NCBI GenBank assembly: GCA_030429125.1
Contig: JAUIDF010000006.1
Location: 1-34,910, forward strand
Direction: 5' to 3'
Length of the DNA: 34,910 nucleotides
Origin: Gammaproteobacteria bacterium
GTDB taxonomy: Bacteria > Pseudomonadota > Gammaproteobacteria > Arenicellales > CAJQKF01
Position 1 is the first letter of the stretch. Each line of letters starts with the position of its first letter. The notes under the pieces were generated by a model that saw only the letters and a list, made by a program, of their open reading frames with translations, was not told the DNA's origin and did no database searches. This document shows, piece by piece, positions 7,549 to 14,930 of this stretch. The position numbers and the translations under genes were made by a program.

Positions 7549-8760
7549 CTACTCGCCGCACTTGCCGATCTTCAGCGCCTTGCAGGGATCCTTGACCTGG
7601 GCGATCGAATCCACCACCTTGATCTTCAGACGATCGCCGTCCTTGACCACCTCGTGCACGTGCTCGTCGTGCACGATATCGCGCGTTTCCGCGTCGATCA
7701 TGATGGGCCCGCGCGGGCTGTCGAAGGTCCAGCCGGCCAGCGCCTGCATCGCCGCATCGGCGTCGATGTCGCCGTCCAGCGTCTTCACCACGTGGGCGAT
7801 GGCCGCCATGCCGTCCCAGCCGGCCACCGCCATGAAGTCCGGCGTCGAGTCCGCGCCGTAGGCCGCCTTCCACGCCGACACGAAGGCCTGGTTCTCGGCA
7901 TTCTCGTAGTCCGCCGAGTAATGATGCATGGTCACCAGGCCGACGGCGTCGTCGCCCATGCCCTGCAGCTCGGTATCCTGGGTGATGTCGCCCGGGCCGA
8001 TGAGCTGGATGCCGGCCTCGCGCATGCCGAGATCGGCAAACGTCTTGGTCACGGCGCTGGCGTGGTTGCCGGACGGCACGAACACGTACAGGCAGTGCGG
8101 ACCCGCGTCCTTCACGCGCTGGAAGAACGGGGTGAAGTCGGGCACCTCGCGCGGGCCGCCCATGGGAATGGCGTCCACCACCTTGCCGCCGGCGCCCTCG
8201 AAGCCGGTCTTGAAGGCGTCCAGCGAATCCTTGCCCGGCGGGTAGTCGGTGTAGCCGACCGCCGCACTCTCGCAGCCGAGCTTCTCCTTCGCGTAGATGC
8301 CCATGGGGTGACCCGACTGCCACATGGTGAAGGACACGCGGGCGATGTAGGGCGAGAGGTTCGTGATCCAGGCGGTGCCCGCGTTCATGACGATCATCGG
8401 CACCTTGCCCTGGCTGACCAGCTCGGCCGAGGCGATGGCATTGGGCGAGAACACGAAGCCGGCCAGCAGGTCGACCTTGTCGCGGGTGATCAACTCGCGC
8501 ACCGCCGCCTTGGCGACATCGCCGCCGGGATGCTTGGAGTCGCGCTTGATCAACTCGACGGTATGGCCACCGAAGGCATCGGGATGCTCGGCCATGAACA
8601 GCTCCATGCCCTGGCTGATCTGCTGGCCGAAGATCGCGGCGCCCCCGGAAAACGTGAGTACGACGCCGACCTTCACGGTGGCGGCGCTGGCCGCGACCGG
8701 CAGCAGCATGGCGGCAGTCGCCGCGATCGCGAGCGTTCGCAACGGTTTTTGCTTGAACAT
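7549..8760 (-). CDS. livK: Periplasmic solute-binding protein LivK-type
   Basis: A 403-residue type I periplasmic binding protein (Peripla_BP_6 family). A Sec signal peptide covers residues 1 to about 27, with a charged start, a hydrophobic core, and cleavage expected after AASA. The mature protein starts VKVGVVLTFSGGAAIFGQQISQG, the ligand-binding N-terminal lobe signature; a C-terminal KDPCKALKIGKCGE tail carries two cysteines that could form a disulfide. AGGAG lies 5 bases before the ATG. It leads the livKHMGF operon. Ligand is unknown: amino acids are the family default, but many relatives bind aromatic or short carboxylates, and ubiX/ubiD are nearby. Confidence 0.92.
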   Translation of the reverse strand: MFKQKPLRTLAIAATAAMLLPVAASAATVKVGVVLTFSGGAAIFGQQISQGMELFMAEHPDAFGGHTVELIKRDSKHPGGDVAKAAVRELITRDKVDLLAGFVFSPNAIASAELVSQGKVPMIVMNAGTAWITNLSPYIARVSFTMWQSGHPMGIYAKEKLGCESAAVGYTDYPPGKDSLDAFKTGFEGAGGKVVDAIPMGGPREVPDFTPFFQRVKDAGPHCLYVFVPSGNHASAVTKTFADLGMREAGIQLIGPGDITQDTELQGMGDDAVGLVTMHHYSADYENAENQAFVSAWKAAYGADSTPDFMAVAGWDGMAAIAHVVKTLDGDIDADAAMQALAGWTFDSPRGPIMIDAETRDIVHDEHVHEVVKDGDRLKIKVVDSIAQVKDPCKALKIGKCGE

Positions 8761-9027
8761 GGTATCTCCTCGTTATGATAATTCGTGGTACGCCGCCAGC
8801 CCTAGTGCGACGCCGGCGCCGAATGCGTACAAGCTTACCTCAACTCGGAACGCCGCCTCCACGGATCGTCCCTGGCTGCATCCCGCTCGCACATATTACA
8901 CGCGCCACGAGACGCGCCCAAGTCAGGCGCCGATGCAGAAGGGCAGATGCTCGCCGGCACGGGCGAGGAACCCGGTGCGCCGTGCGCTGTCGAAAGCCGG
9001 ACAACCCACTCGAGGAGCAGGAGCATC

Positions 9028-9504
9028 ATGCAGTTTTTTCGTTCGTACGGATTTTTCCACGCCATCGCCGCCCTCGTCCTTGCCACCGCTGCCGCCACGG
9101 CGCACGCCGCCGAACCGGGCCTCGTGGTGATGGACAGCCCGCATGCCGTCGACGAGACGGCGGACCGACTCGAGGCAGCGCTCGACGCCAGGGGCATGAC
9201 CGTGTTCGCACGCATCGACCACGCCGGGGGCGCCCGCGACGCCGGGTTGCAGCTGGCGCCCACGGAACTCGTCATCTTCGGCAATCCGAAGGTCGGCACG
9301 CCGCTGATGAACTGTACGCGCAGCGTGGCCATCGACCTGCCTCAGAAAATGCTGATCTGGGAGGACGACGCGGGACAGGTCCGCGTGGCCTACAACGACC
9401 CGGCCTACCTGAAGTCCCGTCACGGCGTCGAGGGCTGCGACGAGGTGTTCGCGCGCGTCGCCGGCGCCCTGGACAGTTTCGCGAAGGCCGCCATCTCACC
9501 GTAG
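9028..9504 (+). CDS. DUF302-domain exported protein
   Basis: 158 residues with a signal peptide (about 1-26, ending AHAAEP) and one DUF302 domain. Visible family features are VDETADRLEAALDARGMTVFARIDHA, the ELVIFGNPKVGTPLM segment, and the late LPQKMLIWEDDAGQVRVAYNDP stretch. The biochemical function of DUF302 is not established. Start 9028 is chosen over 8947 because an AGGAG sits just upstream and the signal peptide begins there. It is divergent from livK with a 267-base gap in which no convincing promoter was seen. Confidence 0.87.
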   Translation: MQFFRSYGFFHAIAALVLATAAATAHAAEPGLVVMDSPHAVDETADRLEAALDARGMTVFARIDHAGGARDAGLQLAPTELVIFGNPKVGTPLMNCTRSVAIDLPQKMLIWEDDAGQVRVAYNDPAYLKSRHGVEGCDEVFARVAGALDSFAKAAISP

Positions 9505-9591
9505 CGAGAGTTCATCCGCATCACGCGGCGGGGTTGTACCGGCGGGACGACGGGCTAGACTCGGGGAATGCCAGTGAACGGAGCCCCCTTG

Positions 9592-9882
9592 ATGTCCCGA
9601 CATGCCTCTCTACATCTCGCCGTGCTTGTCGTATGCCTCGCCCTGGGATTTGGCACGACCCTGGCTGCGGGCAACAAACCCCGGTTGTCCAACGAGCTAT
9701 CGGCCGCCCTCGAAACCGGCGGCGTGGAGGCGGCACGACAGCGCTTCGCCGACATCTATCCGGCGAACACCCTCACTCACTACCAAGGTCCGACGCCCAA
9801 TGATCATCGTGGTCCTGATCCTGATCGGGGTTTGCACCATGCTACCGCTCTGGTTCGCATGGACGATCGTGCGACTCGATGA
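9592..9882 (+). pseudogene. Signal-peptide ORF, probable truncated gene remnant
   Basis: From ATG 9592 (GGAG 8 bases upstream) the frame encodes a convincing signal peptide, RHASLHLAVLVVCLALGFG, cleaved near LAAG. A helical stretch, LSNELSAALETGGVEAARQR, follows. After about residue 66 the composition turns to low-complexity Asp/Arg/His/Pro residues. From base 9800 the frame overlaps the start of the M23 peptidase by 83 bases. The N-terminal part looks like a real exported protein whose original C-terminus has been lost. It could still be expressed as a 96-residue protein. I do not recognise a family. Confidence 0.45.
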
Positions 9883-10702
9883 GCCGACGCCGTCAGGGTG
9901 GCTTGCCGCCATGCTCGAGAAACTGACCTTCGTGATGCTGGTGATGCTTGTCGGGCGGTGGGACATCGCCGGCACGTGGACCCGAACGGCGCTGTTGGTC
10001 GTTACGGTGACGGCGGCGTGCATCTCGTGGTGGCGTCATGTCAATCGGCCATGGCGCGGACCATCCCGAGATATTCGCGCGCGCGATCGCGCGGTTCGAT
10101 TCGGTACCCTGGCGATCTACCTGGCGGCGGCCGGCTACCTTCTCGTCACCATGGTGCCCAGCGCGGAAATCCACGACATCGCCCTACCGCTCGATGACGG
10201 ACGGTTCGTCGTCGCCCAGGGCGGCGGCAACGCGCTGCTCAATCACCACAACGGGCACCGGGCACAGCATCATGCCGTCGACATCACGGCGGTCAACGCC
10301 GCCGGCTTCCGCGCCGCCGGCATCCTGCCTGCCGACCCCCGCGACTACGCGATATACGGAGCCGACGTCGTCAGTCCGTGCGACGGAACCGTACTGCAGG
10401 TCGAGGACACGCATGCGGACCTCTCACCGCCGAATCGGGACCGGGACAATCCCGCCGGAAACCGTATCGTGATCGACTGCGACGGGCTGGAAGTGGAGAT
10501 GGCGCACTTGCGCCAGCATAGTATCCGGGTCTCGGCGGCCGACACCGTCGTACTCGGCCAGGCACTGGCCGAAGTGGACAACTCGGGGAACACCAGCGAG
10601 CCGCACTTGCACGTGCACGCCACCGATCCACGCACCGGCGCCGGCATCGCCCTGACCTTCGACGGCGACTACCCGGTTCGCAACCGCGTGTATCGGCGGT
10701 AA
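9800..10702 (+). CDS. Membrane-anchored M23-family metallopeptidase
   Basis: A 300-residue protein with about four hydrophobic segments in the first 125 residues (the first is IIVVLILIGVCTMLPLWFA), then a C-terminal LytM/M23 peptidase domain. Zinc-site motifs are visible: HHAVDI for the H-x3-D site, HLRQHS, and SEPHLHVHA for the HxH site. A GNTSEPHLH context is typical of M23. Family members cut peptide cross-links of peptidoglycan or related peptides in the periplasm. ATG 9800 is chosen because the membrane segments begin there; the frame upstream to 9602 is the shadow of the remnant ORF. A multi-pass rather than a single-span anchor is less common in this family. Confidence 0.85.
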   Translation: MIIVVLILIGVCTMLPLWFAWTIVRLDEPTPSGWLAAMLEKLTFVMLVMLVGRWDIAGTWTRTALLVVTVTAACISWWRHVNRPWRGPSRDIRARDRAVRFGTLAIYLAAAGYLLVTMVPSAEIHDIALPLDDGRFVVAQGGGNALLNHHNGHRAQHHAVDITAVNAAGFRAAGILPADPRDYAIYGADVVSPCDGTVLQVEDTHADLSPPNRDRDNPAGNRIVIDCDGLEVEMAHLRQHSIRVSAADTVVLGQALAEVDNSGNTSEPHLHVHATDPRTGAGIALTFDGDYPVRNRVYRR

Positions 10703-10727
10703 GAGTGTCGGAAAGCGGATTCCGCAA

Positions 10728-11351
10728 TCAATCGGCCAGGCGCAGGCCCAGGCCGATCAATGCCGATCCCCCAAGCCAGCGCGCGGCGATCTGCCACGCG
10801 CCGCTGCGCGACGCGCGTTGCCGCGCCATGGAGGCGATCAGTACCGCCGTCACGTCGCCGACCGAGAAGATCACGTTGACGATCACGCCGAGGATGGCGA
10901 ACTGGGCCCAGACCGGGACGGCGCCGGCCGGGTCGATGAACTGCGGCAGGAAGGCCACGTAGAAGAAGATCGTGGTCGGGTTCAGGATTTCGACCAGCAC
11001 CCCCTGGGCAAACGTGGCGGGATACTTGCCGGGACGGGCTTCGACGTCATCGTCCCGGCGCGTGCGCGAACCGACAATGGTGCGCAAGCCGAGCCACACG
11101 AGGTAGGCTGCGCCCACGATTTTCAGGACGTCGTAGAGCACCGGCACCACTTCGAACAGCAGGCTCAGGCCGGCGGCCGAGGCGATCACCGCGGCGTAGC
11201 CACCGACGTGAAGGCCCAGGGCGCCGAGCAGTGCGGCGGATCGATCACGCAGCACGGCCTGGGTCGCAACGTACGCGGTGCCCGGACCGGGCACGACCGC
11301 GTAGGCCAGGGTTGCCGCGAAGAAAGCCAACAGGAGGTCGCCGGATGCCAT
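10728..11351 (-). CDS. LysE-family amino acid/metabolite exporter
   Basis: A 207-residue inner-membrane protein with about six hydrophobic segments and the LysE/RhtB family start AFFAATLAYAVVPGPGTAYV (the PGP motif) and the LNPTTIFFYVAFLPQFI segment. Family members export amino acids or related small molecules by secondary transport. GGTGAG precedes the ATG. It lies downstream of the EamA transporter in the same direction with a 75-base gap, and its stop is 25 bases from the convergent M23 peptidase. Substrate is not assignable. Confidence 0.92.
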   Translation of the reverse strand: MASGDLLLAFFAATLAYAVVPGPGTAYVATQAVLRDRSAALLGALGLHVGGYAAVIASAAGLSLLFEVVPVLYDVLKIVGAAYLVWLGLRTIVGSRTRRDDDVEARPGKYPATFAQGVLVEILNPTTIFFYVAFLPQFIDPAGAVPVWAQFAILGVIVNVIFSVGDVTAVLIASMARQRASRSGAWQIAARWLGGSALIGLGLRLAD

Positions 11352-11426
11352 CGAATCTCACCGCGAAGGGATCAGTCGCAAGACCGGCGAGTCTATAGCC
11401 CACCGCAACCCGGGGCAACGAACCGC

Positions 11427-12326
11427 TTATCCTCGACCGCCGCCCAGGATCAGCCCGGTCCCGGCCACGCAGATCACCGCCCCGATCCATGCGCCGGCGC
11501 TCGGGCGCTGGCGCGTAATGACCCACAGGAGCGGCAGCACCATCACCGGCGACGTCGTCGACAGGATGGAGGCAATGCCGGCATTGCCGTGGGCGAACGC
11601 GTAGAGCAACAGGCTCATGCCCATGGCCATGCCGATAATGCCCGCCAGGGTCGCGCGCAGGAACATGTCGACGTTGAGCGCGTTGCGCGGATGAATCACG
11701 GCGAGCGGCAGCAGCAACGAGGCGTGAAGCGCCAATGCCGATACGCCGACACGCACCGCGGTCACCGCCACCGGGTCGGCGCCACTCATCAGGGCGGGCT
11801 TGGCCATGAGTGCGCCGACGGCCTGGCACAGCGCCGCCAGCAGGCCGATCAGCACGCCCGGCCATAGTGTTCCCTGGACGGTTTCCAGCGCGTGACCGGC
11901 GCCGGCGCCGCGCGCGTAGAAGATGGCGATGGACACGCCCGCCGCGACCGCGGCACAGCCGAAAATCTCGTATGGCCCGAGCGACTCGCCGAACCAGATC
12001 CACGCGATCACCACCGTCATCGGCGCGTTGGTCGCGAACAGGACGCCGGTACGGCGGGGTCCGAGCCGGGCCATGGCGGTGAACAATGCGGTGTCGCCGA
12101 CGAAAATACCGATGAGCCCGGAAAGAATGATTGCGGGCCACGCATCGGCACCGATGGTGGCGAGCGCGCCGGTCGGTACCACCCATGCCATCATCAGCAC
12201 GAAGACGATGAGCATGCGGATGCGCGTGTAGGCGATACCGCCCAGGTAGCGTGCCGGCGCGGTGGAAATGATGCCGGTCAGCGACCAGCACAGGGCCGAG
12301 CCGAGCGCGGCCAGTTCGTAGGGCAT
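11427..12326 (-). CDS. EamA/DMT-family membrane transporter
   Basis: A 299-residue protein with about ten hydrophobic segments in two repeats, each with the EamA pattern. The first half has GSALCWSLTGI near the start and TNAPMTVVIAWIWFGESL before its end. The second has LAALCQAVGALMAKPAL and LSTTSPVMVLPLLWV. Members export metabolites or amino acids; substrate is unknown. It lies 84 bases after pyrC in the same direction, with a second exporter (LysE family) following. No clear ribosome site precedes the ATG. Confidence 0.9.
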   Translation of the reverse strand: MPYELAALGSALCWSLTGIISTAPARYLGGIAYTRIRMLIVFVLMMAWVVPTGALATIGADAWPAIILSGLIGIFVGDTALFTAMARLGPRRTGVLFATNAPMTVVIAWIWFGESLGPYEIFGCAAVAAGVSIAIFYARGAGAGHALETVQGTLWPGVLIGLLAALCQAVGALMAKPALMSGADPVAVTAVRVGVSALALHASLLLPLAVIHPRNALNVDMFLRATLAGIIGMAMGMSLLLYAFAHGNAGIASILSTTSPVMVLPLLWVITRQRPSAGAWIGAVICVAGTGLILGGGRG

Positions 12327-12410
12327 GGGTTGGCGGAAGCGTGAATACGCGGCGCGACGCCGCCGGGGCCGCGATTATGTCACCGGCCGGCAGTTTTCGG
12401 CAGGGTGCGA

Positions 12411-13451
12411 TCAGTGCGTGCGAAGACGCCAGCCAAGCGTCTCGCCCGCGCACAGGGGAACCAGCTCGTCGTCTCCGTAGGCAAACGCGGCGGGCACCAC
12501 GTGCCCGGCACGCTCCAGCGTGACGGTATCGGTATTGCGCGCCAGGCCGTAGAAATCGGCGCCGTGGTGGCTGGCGAATCCTTCCAGCGCCGCCAGGGCG
12601 CCGGCGGCGTCGAACACGGCCGCGTACAGTTCGAGCGCATGATAGCCGCTGTAGCAGCCGGCGCAGCCGCAGTCGGCCTCCTTGGCGTAGCGCGCGTGGG
12701 GCGCGCTGTCGGTGCCGAGAAAGAACCGGCGGTCGCCACCGGTGGCTGCGTCGACCAGGGCAGTACGGTGCGTCTCGCGCTTGAGCACCGGCAGGCAGTA
12801 GTGGTGAGGCCGCAGGCCGCCGGTGAACAGGGCGTTGCGGTTGTACATCAGGTGCTGAGGGGTAATCGTCGCGGCGACGCGGGACGATGCCGCGCTCACG
12901 AACTGCACGGCATCGGCGGTGGTGACGTGTTCGAAGACGACGCGCAGTGACGGAAAGTCGCGCAGCAGGGGAATCAGCACCGCGTCGATGAACCGCGCCT
13001 CGCGATCGAAGACGTCGACGGCGGCATCGGTGACTTCGCCATGCACGCACAGCACCATGCCCTGTTTTTCCATCTCGGCGAGTACGTCCGAGACGTTCGC
13101 GATGTCGGTAACGCCGCGATCGGAGTTCGTCGTCGCACCGGCCGGATACAGCTTGCAGGCGGGGACGTGGCCGCTCGCCATCGCCGTGCTGATCTCGGCG
13201 GGATCGGTGTTGTCGGTGAGGTAAAGGGTCATCAACGGGTCGAATGACAGCCCGTCGGGAACAGCTGCGAGGATGCGGTCGCGGTAGGCGAGCGCGGCCT
13301 GCGTGGTGGTGACCGGCGGCACCAGGTTGGGCATGACGATGGCGCGCGCGAACTGGCGCGCGGAATGCGGCACGACAGTGGCGAGCGCCGGGCCGTCGCG
13401 CAGGTGCAAGTGCCAGTCGTCGGGGCGGGTCAGGACGAGGGAGTCGGGCAT
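12411..13451 (-). CDS. pyrC: Dihydroorotase (class II)
   Basis: A 346-residue zinc enzyme that cyclises N-carbamoyl-aspartate to dihydroorotate in pyrimidine synthesis. Zinc and catalytic residues are all visible: H14 and H16 in DWHLHLRDG, carboxylated K100 in [13 protein letters not shown]137 in VHGEV, H175 in FEHVTT, and D248 in LGTDSAPH. Spacing and length match the E. coli-type enzyme almost exactly. The ATG is the first in the open frame, without a strong ribosome site. A 398-base region with inverted repeats lies upstream; the transporter gene follows. Confidence 0.96.
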   Translation of the reverse strand: MPDSLVLTRPDDWHLHLRDGPALATVVPHSARQFARAIVMPNLVPPVTTTQAALAYRDRILAAVPDGLSFDPLMTLYLTDNTDPAEISTAMASGHVPACKLYPAGATTNSDRGVTDIANVSDVLAEMEKQGMVLCVHGEVTDAAVDVFDREARFIDAVLIPLLRDFPSLRVVFEHVTTADAVQFVSAASSRVAATITPQHLMYNRNALFTGGLRPHHYCLPVLKRETHRTALVDAATGGDRRFFLGTDSAPHARYAKEADCGCAGCYSGYHALELYAAVFDAAGALAALEGFASHHGADFYGLARNTDTVTLERAGHVVPAAFAYGDDELVPLCAGETLGWRLRTH

Positions 13452-13595
13452 GATGGTTTGTTGTCGTTGGGTGAGGCGATGATAGCAGTCATCGCGGATT
13501 CACTCTGGATGTCATGGCAGTTTACGAGCGATCGGCCGGAACACGTCGATCGTATCGATGCACATCGGATGCGCTTCGTTTTCCGGCGTGCCGAA

Positions 13596-13699
13596 GGGGG
13601 CCACCCCGACCGCGTCGGGGGACGCCGTGAATCCATCCCTGGAGGCTTGAGCGCCGCATCCCTGCGGCGCACACCCCCGACGCGGTCGGGGCGACCCCC
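13596..13699. repeat. Composite inverted-repeat element with two inner hairpins
   Basis: Arms at 13596-13621 and 13674-13699 are 26-base inverted repeats differing only in a 3-base core (GGGGG, three bases, then CCCCGACCGCGTCGGGGG). Each arm contains its own palindrome, CCCCGAC with GTCGGGG. Between the arms are two hairpins with the same loop TCCC: TCCA/TGGA at 13632-13643 and GCGCCGCA/TGCGGCGC at 13651-13670. The design parallels but is not the same sequence as the array at 641-1340. It looks like a dispersed miniature element of the REP/MITE type. Confidence 0.75.
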
Positions 13700-13837
13700 T
13701 CCTTTGAACCCCCGCTAAAAAAACTATCGCCGGACAGGTTTGCTGAATTAACTTTCTGGCGTCGATTGAGACGGTACAGAGCCAAACAGCTTGGGGCGAC
13801 TGGAGCGACGGCGATCTGATCCGCTTGTAGTAAAAGA

Positions 13838-13849
13838 GGGGGGGGGGGG
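13838..13849. repeat. G12 homopolymer flanked by an 8-bp inverted repeat
   Basis: Twelve consecutive G on the plus strand immediately follow, on the coding strand, the TGA of the aldo/keto reductase. The flanks CGATCTGA (13812-13819) and TCAGATCG (13850-13857) pair perfectly; the reductase stop codon lies inside the right flank. A tract this long is prone to slippage and to sequencing error. It is outside the coding frame, so length change would alter only the 3' untranslated region. Confidence 0.85.
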
Positions 13850-14893
13850 TCAGATCGGCATCGGGTAACGTCGCCGAACGGCCTCGATGTCGTCCAGCAC
13901 GTCCTGCCCGAGTTCGAGATCGGCCGCTTCGAGGCTGTTGCCGAGGTGGTCCATGGAGGTCGCACCGAAGATGACCGAGGTGACGAAGGGGCGCGAGAGG
14001 CAGAAGGCCAGGGCCATCTGCGCCGGGTCGAGGCCGTGTCGGCGGGCGACCTCCAGGTAGGCGTCGATGGCGGGTATGGCGTGTTCGTTGTAGCGCCCGC
14101 CGACGGTTTCGTTCAGGGTGCGGCGCGAGCCGGCCGGCGTGCGGTCGCCCTGGTACTTGCCGGTGAGCACGCCGCCGCCGAGCGGCGAGAAGGCGAGCAG
14201 GCCGACGTTCTCGTGATGGGACAGTTCGGCGAGGTCGAGGTCGAAGTGGCGGCACAGCAGGCTGTACTCGTTCTGGATCGACACGACGCGCGGCAGGCTG
14301 TTGGCCGCGGCAATGGCGAGAAACCTCGAGGTGCCCCAGCAGGTCTCGTTGGACAACCCCACGTGGCGAATCTTGCCGGCCTCGACGAGGTCGTCGAGCG
14401 CCTCGAGGCATTCGCGAATATCGGCAAGGGTGCGCTCGCGCGACTGCGAAGACGGATCGTAGTGCCAGTTGCGCCGGAAGTGGTAGGAGCCACGGTTGGG
14501 CCAGTGCAGCTGGTAGAGATCGATGTAGTCGGTCTGCAGGCGCTGCAGGGAGGCGTCAACGGCATCGCGGATCACGCTGGGCGTGATGGGATCGCCGCCG
14601 CGAATGAAGGAGTGGCCTTCGCCGGTGACCTTGGTCGCCAGTATCACCTCCGAACGGCGGCCGCGCTTGGCCAGCCAGCTGCCGATGATGCGCTCGGTGT
14701 CGCCGCTCGTCTCCTTGCCCTGGGGCGTGGTGGGATACATCTCGGCGGTGTCGATGAAGTTGATGCCGGCATCGAGCGCGGCATCGATCTGCTCGTGACC
14801 CTCGGCCTCGGTGTTCTGCGTGCCCCAGGTCATGGAGCCGAGGCAGAGGGCGCTCACCTGCAGGCCGGTGCGGCCCAGATCGCGGTATTGCAT
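13850..14893 (-). CDS. tas: Tas-type NADP(H)-dependent aldo/keto reductase
   Basis: A 347-residue TIM-barrel oxidoreductase. The aldo/keto reductase tetrad is visible: D48, Y53 (DTAEMYP), K88 (LATKV) and H130 (YQLHWP). GSMTWGTQNTEAEGHEQ near the N-terminus, SNETCWGTSRFL and RRHGLDPAQMALAF in the C-terminal part match E. coli Tas closely. ATG 14893 starts the conserved MQYRDLGRTGLQVS; the frame upstream to 15001 is the shadow of pbpC. Tas was named for suppressing a tyrosine auxotrophy in E. coli, but its natural substrate is not clear. It starts 37 bases after pbpC and may be cotranscribed with it. Confidence 0.93.
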   Translation of the reverse strand: MQYRDLGRTGLQVSALCLGSMTWGTQNTEAEGHEQIDAALDAGINFIDTAEMYPTTPQGKETSGDTERIIGSWLAKRGRRSEVILATKVTGEGHSFIRGGDPITPSVIRDAVDASLQRLQTDYIDLYQLHWPNRGSYHFRRNWHYDPSSQSRERTLADIRECLEALDDLVEAGKIRHVGLSNETCWGTSRFLAIAAANSLPRVVSIQNEYSLLCRHFDLDLAELSHHENVGLLAFSPLGGGVLTGKYQGDRTPAGSRRTLNETVGGRYNEHAIPAIDAYLEVARRHGLDPAQMALAFCLSRPFVTSVIFGATSMDHLGNSLEAADLELGQDVLDDIEAVRRRYPMPI

Positions 14894-14930
14894 GGAGTCG
14901 GATTCCCGGTGGGTTGCCGGCGGCCGGTGG

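Larger units (their letters stand above)
13452..13849. other. Gene-free interval upstream of pyrC
   Basis: No credible gene. It holds a composite inverted-repeat element (13596-13699), an AT-richer stretch at about 13715-13800 with a run of seven A, and a G12 homopolymer. Some frames are open across it, but their proteins are low-complexity shadows. The AT-richer stretch (for example GAATTAACTTTCTGGCG at 13744-13760) resembles, from memory only, ends of dispersed repeats in other proteobacteria; this is not verified. The pyrC promoter should lie here, but no convincing boxes were found. Confidence 0.7.

Noticed and set aside
8766-8800. A -10 box (TATCAT) for livK
   Set aside because: It is about 16 bases from the ATG, leaving almost no leader beyond the ribosome site, and no -35 hexamer is visible at the right distance.
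13838-13849. Phase-variable tract switching the aldo/keto reductase on and off
   Set aside because: The tract is after the stop codon, and the protein end matches E. coli Tas, so slippage does not change the protein.
13430-13965. Small ORFs across the pyrC-tas gap
   Set aside because: They translate the inverted-repeat element and homopolymer into low-complexity sequence with no start signals.
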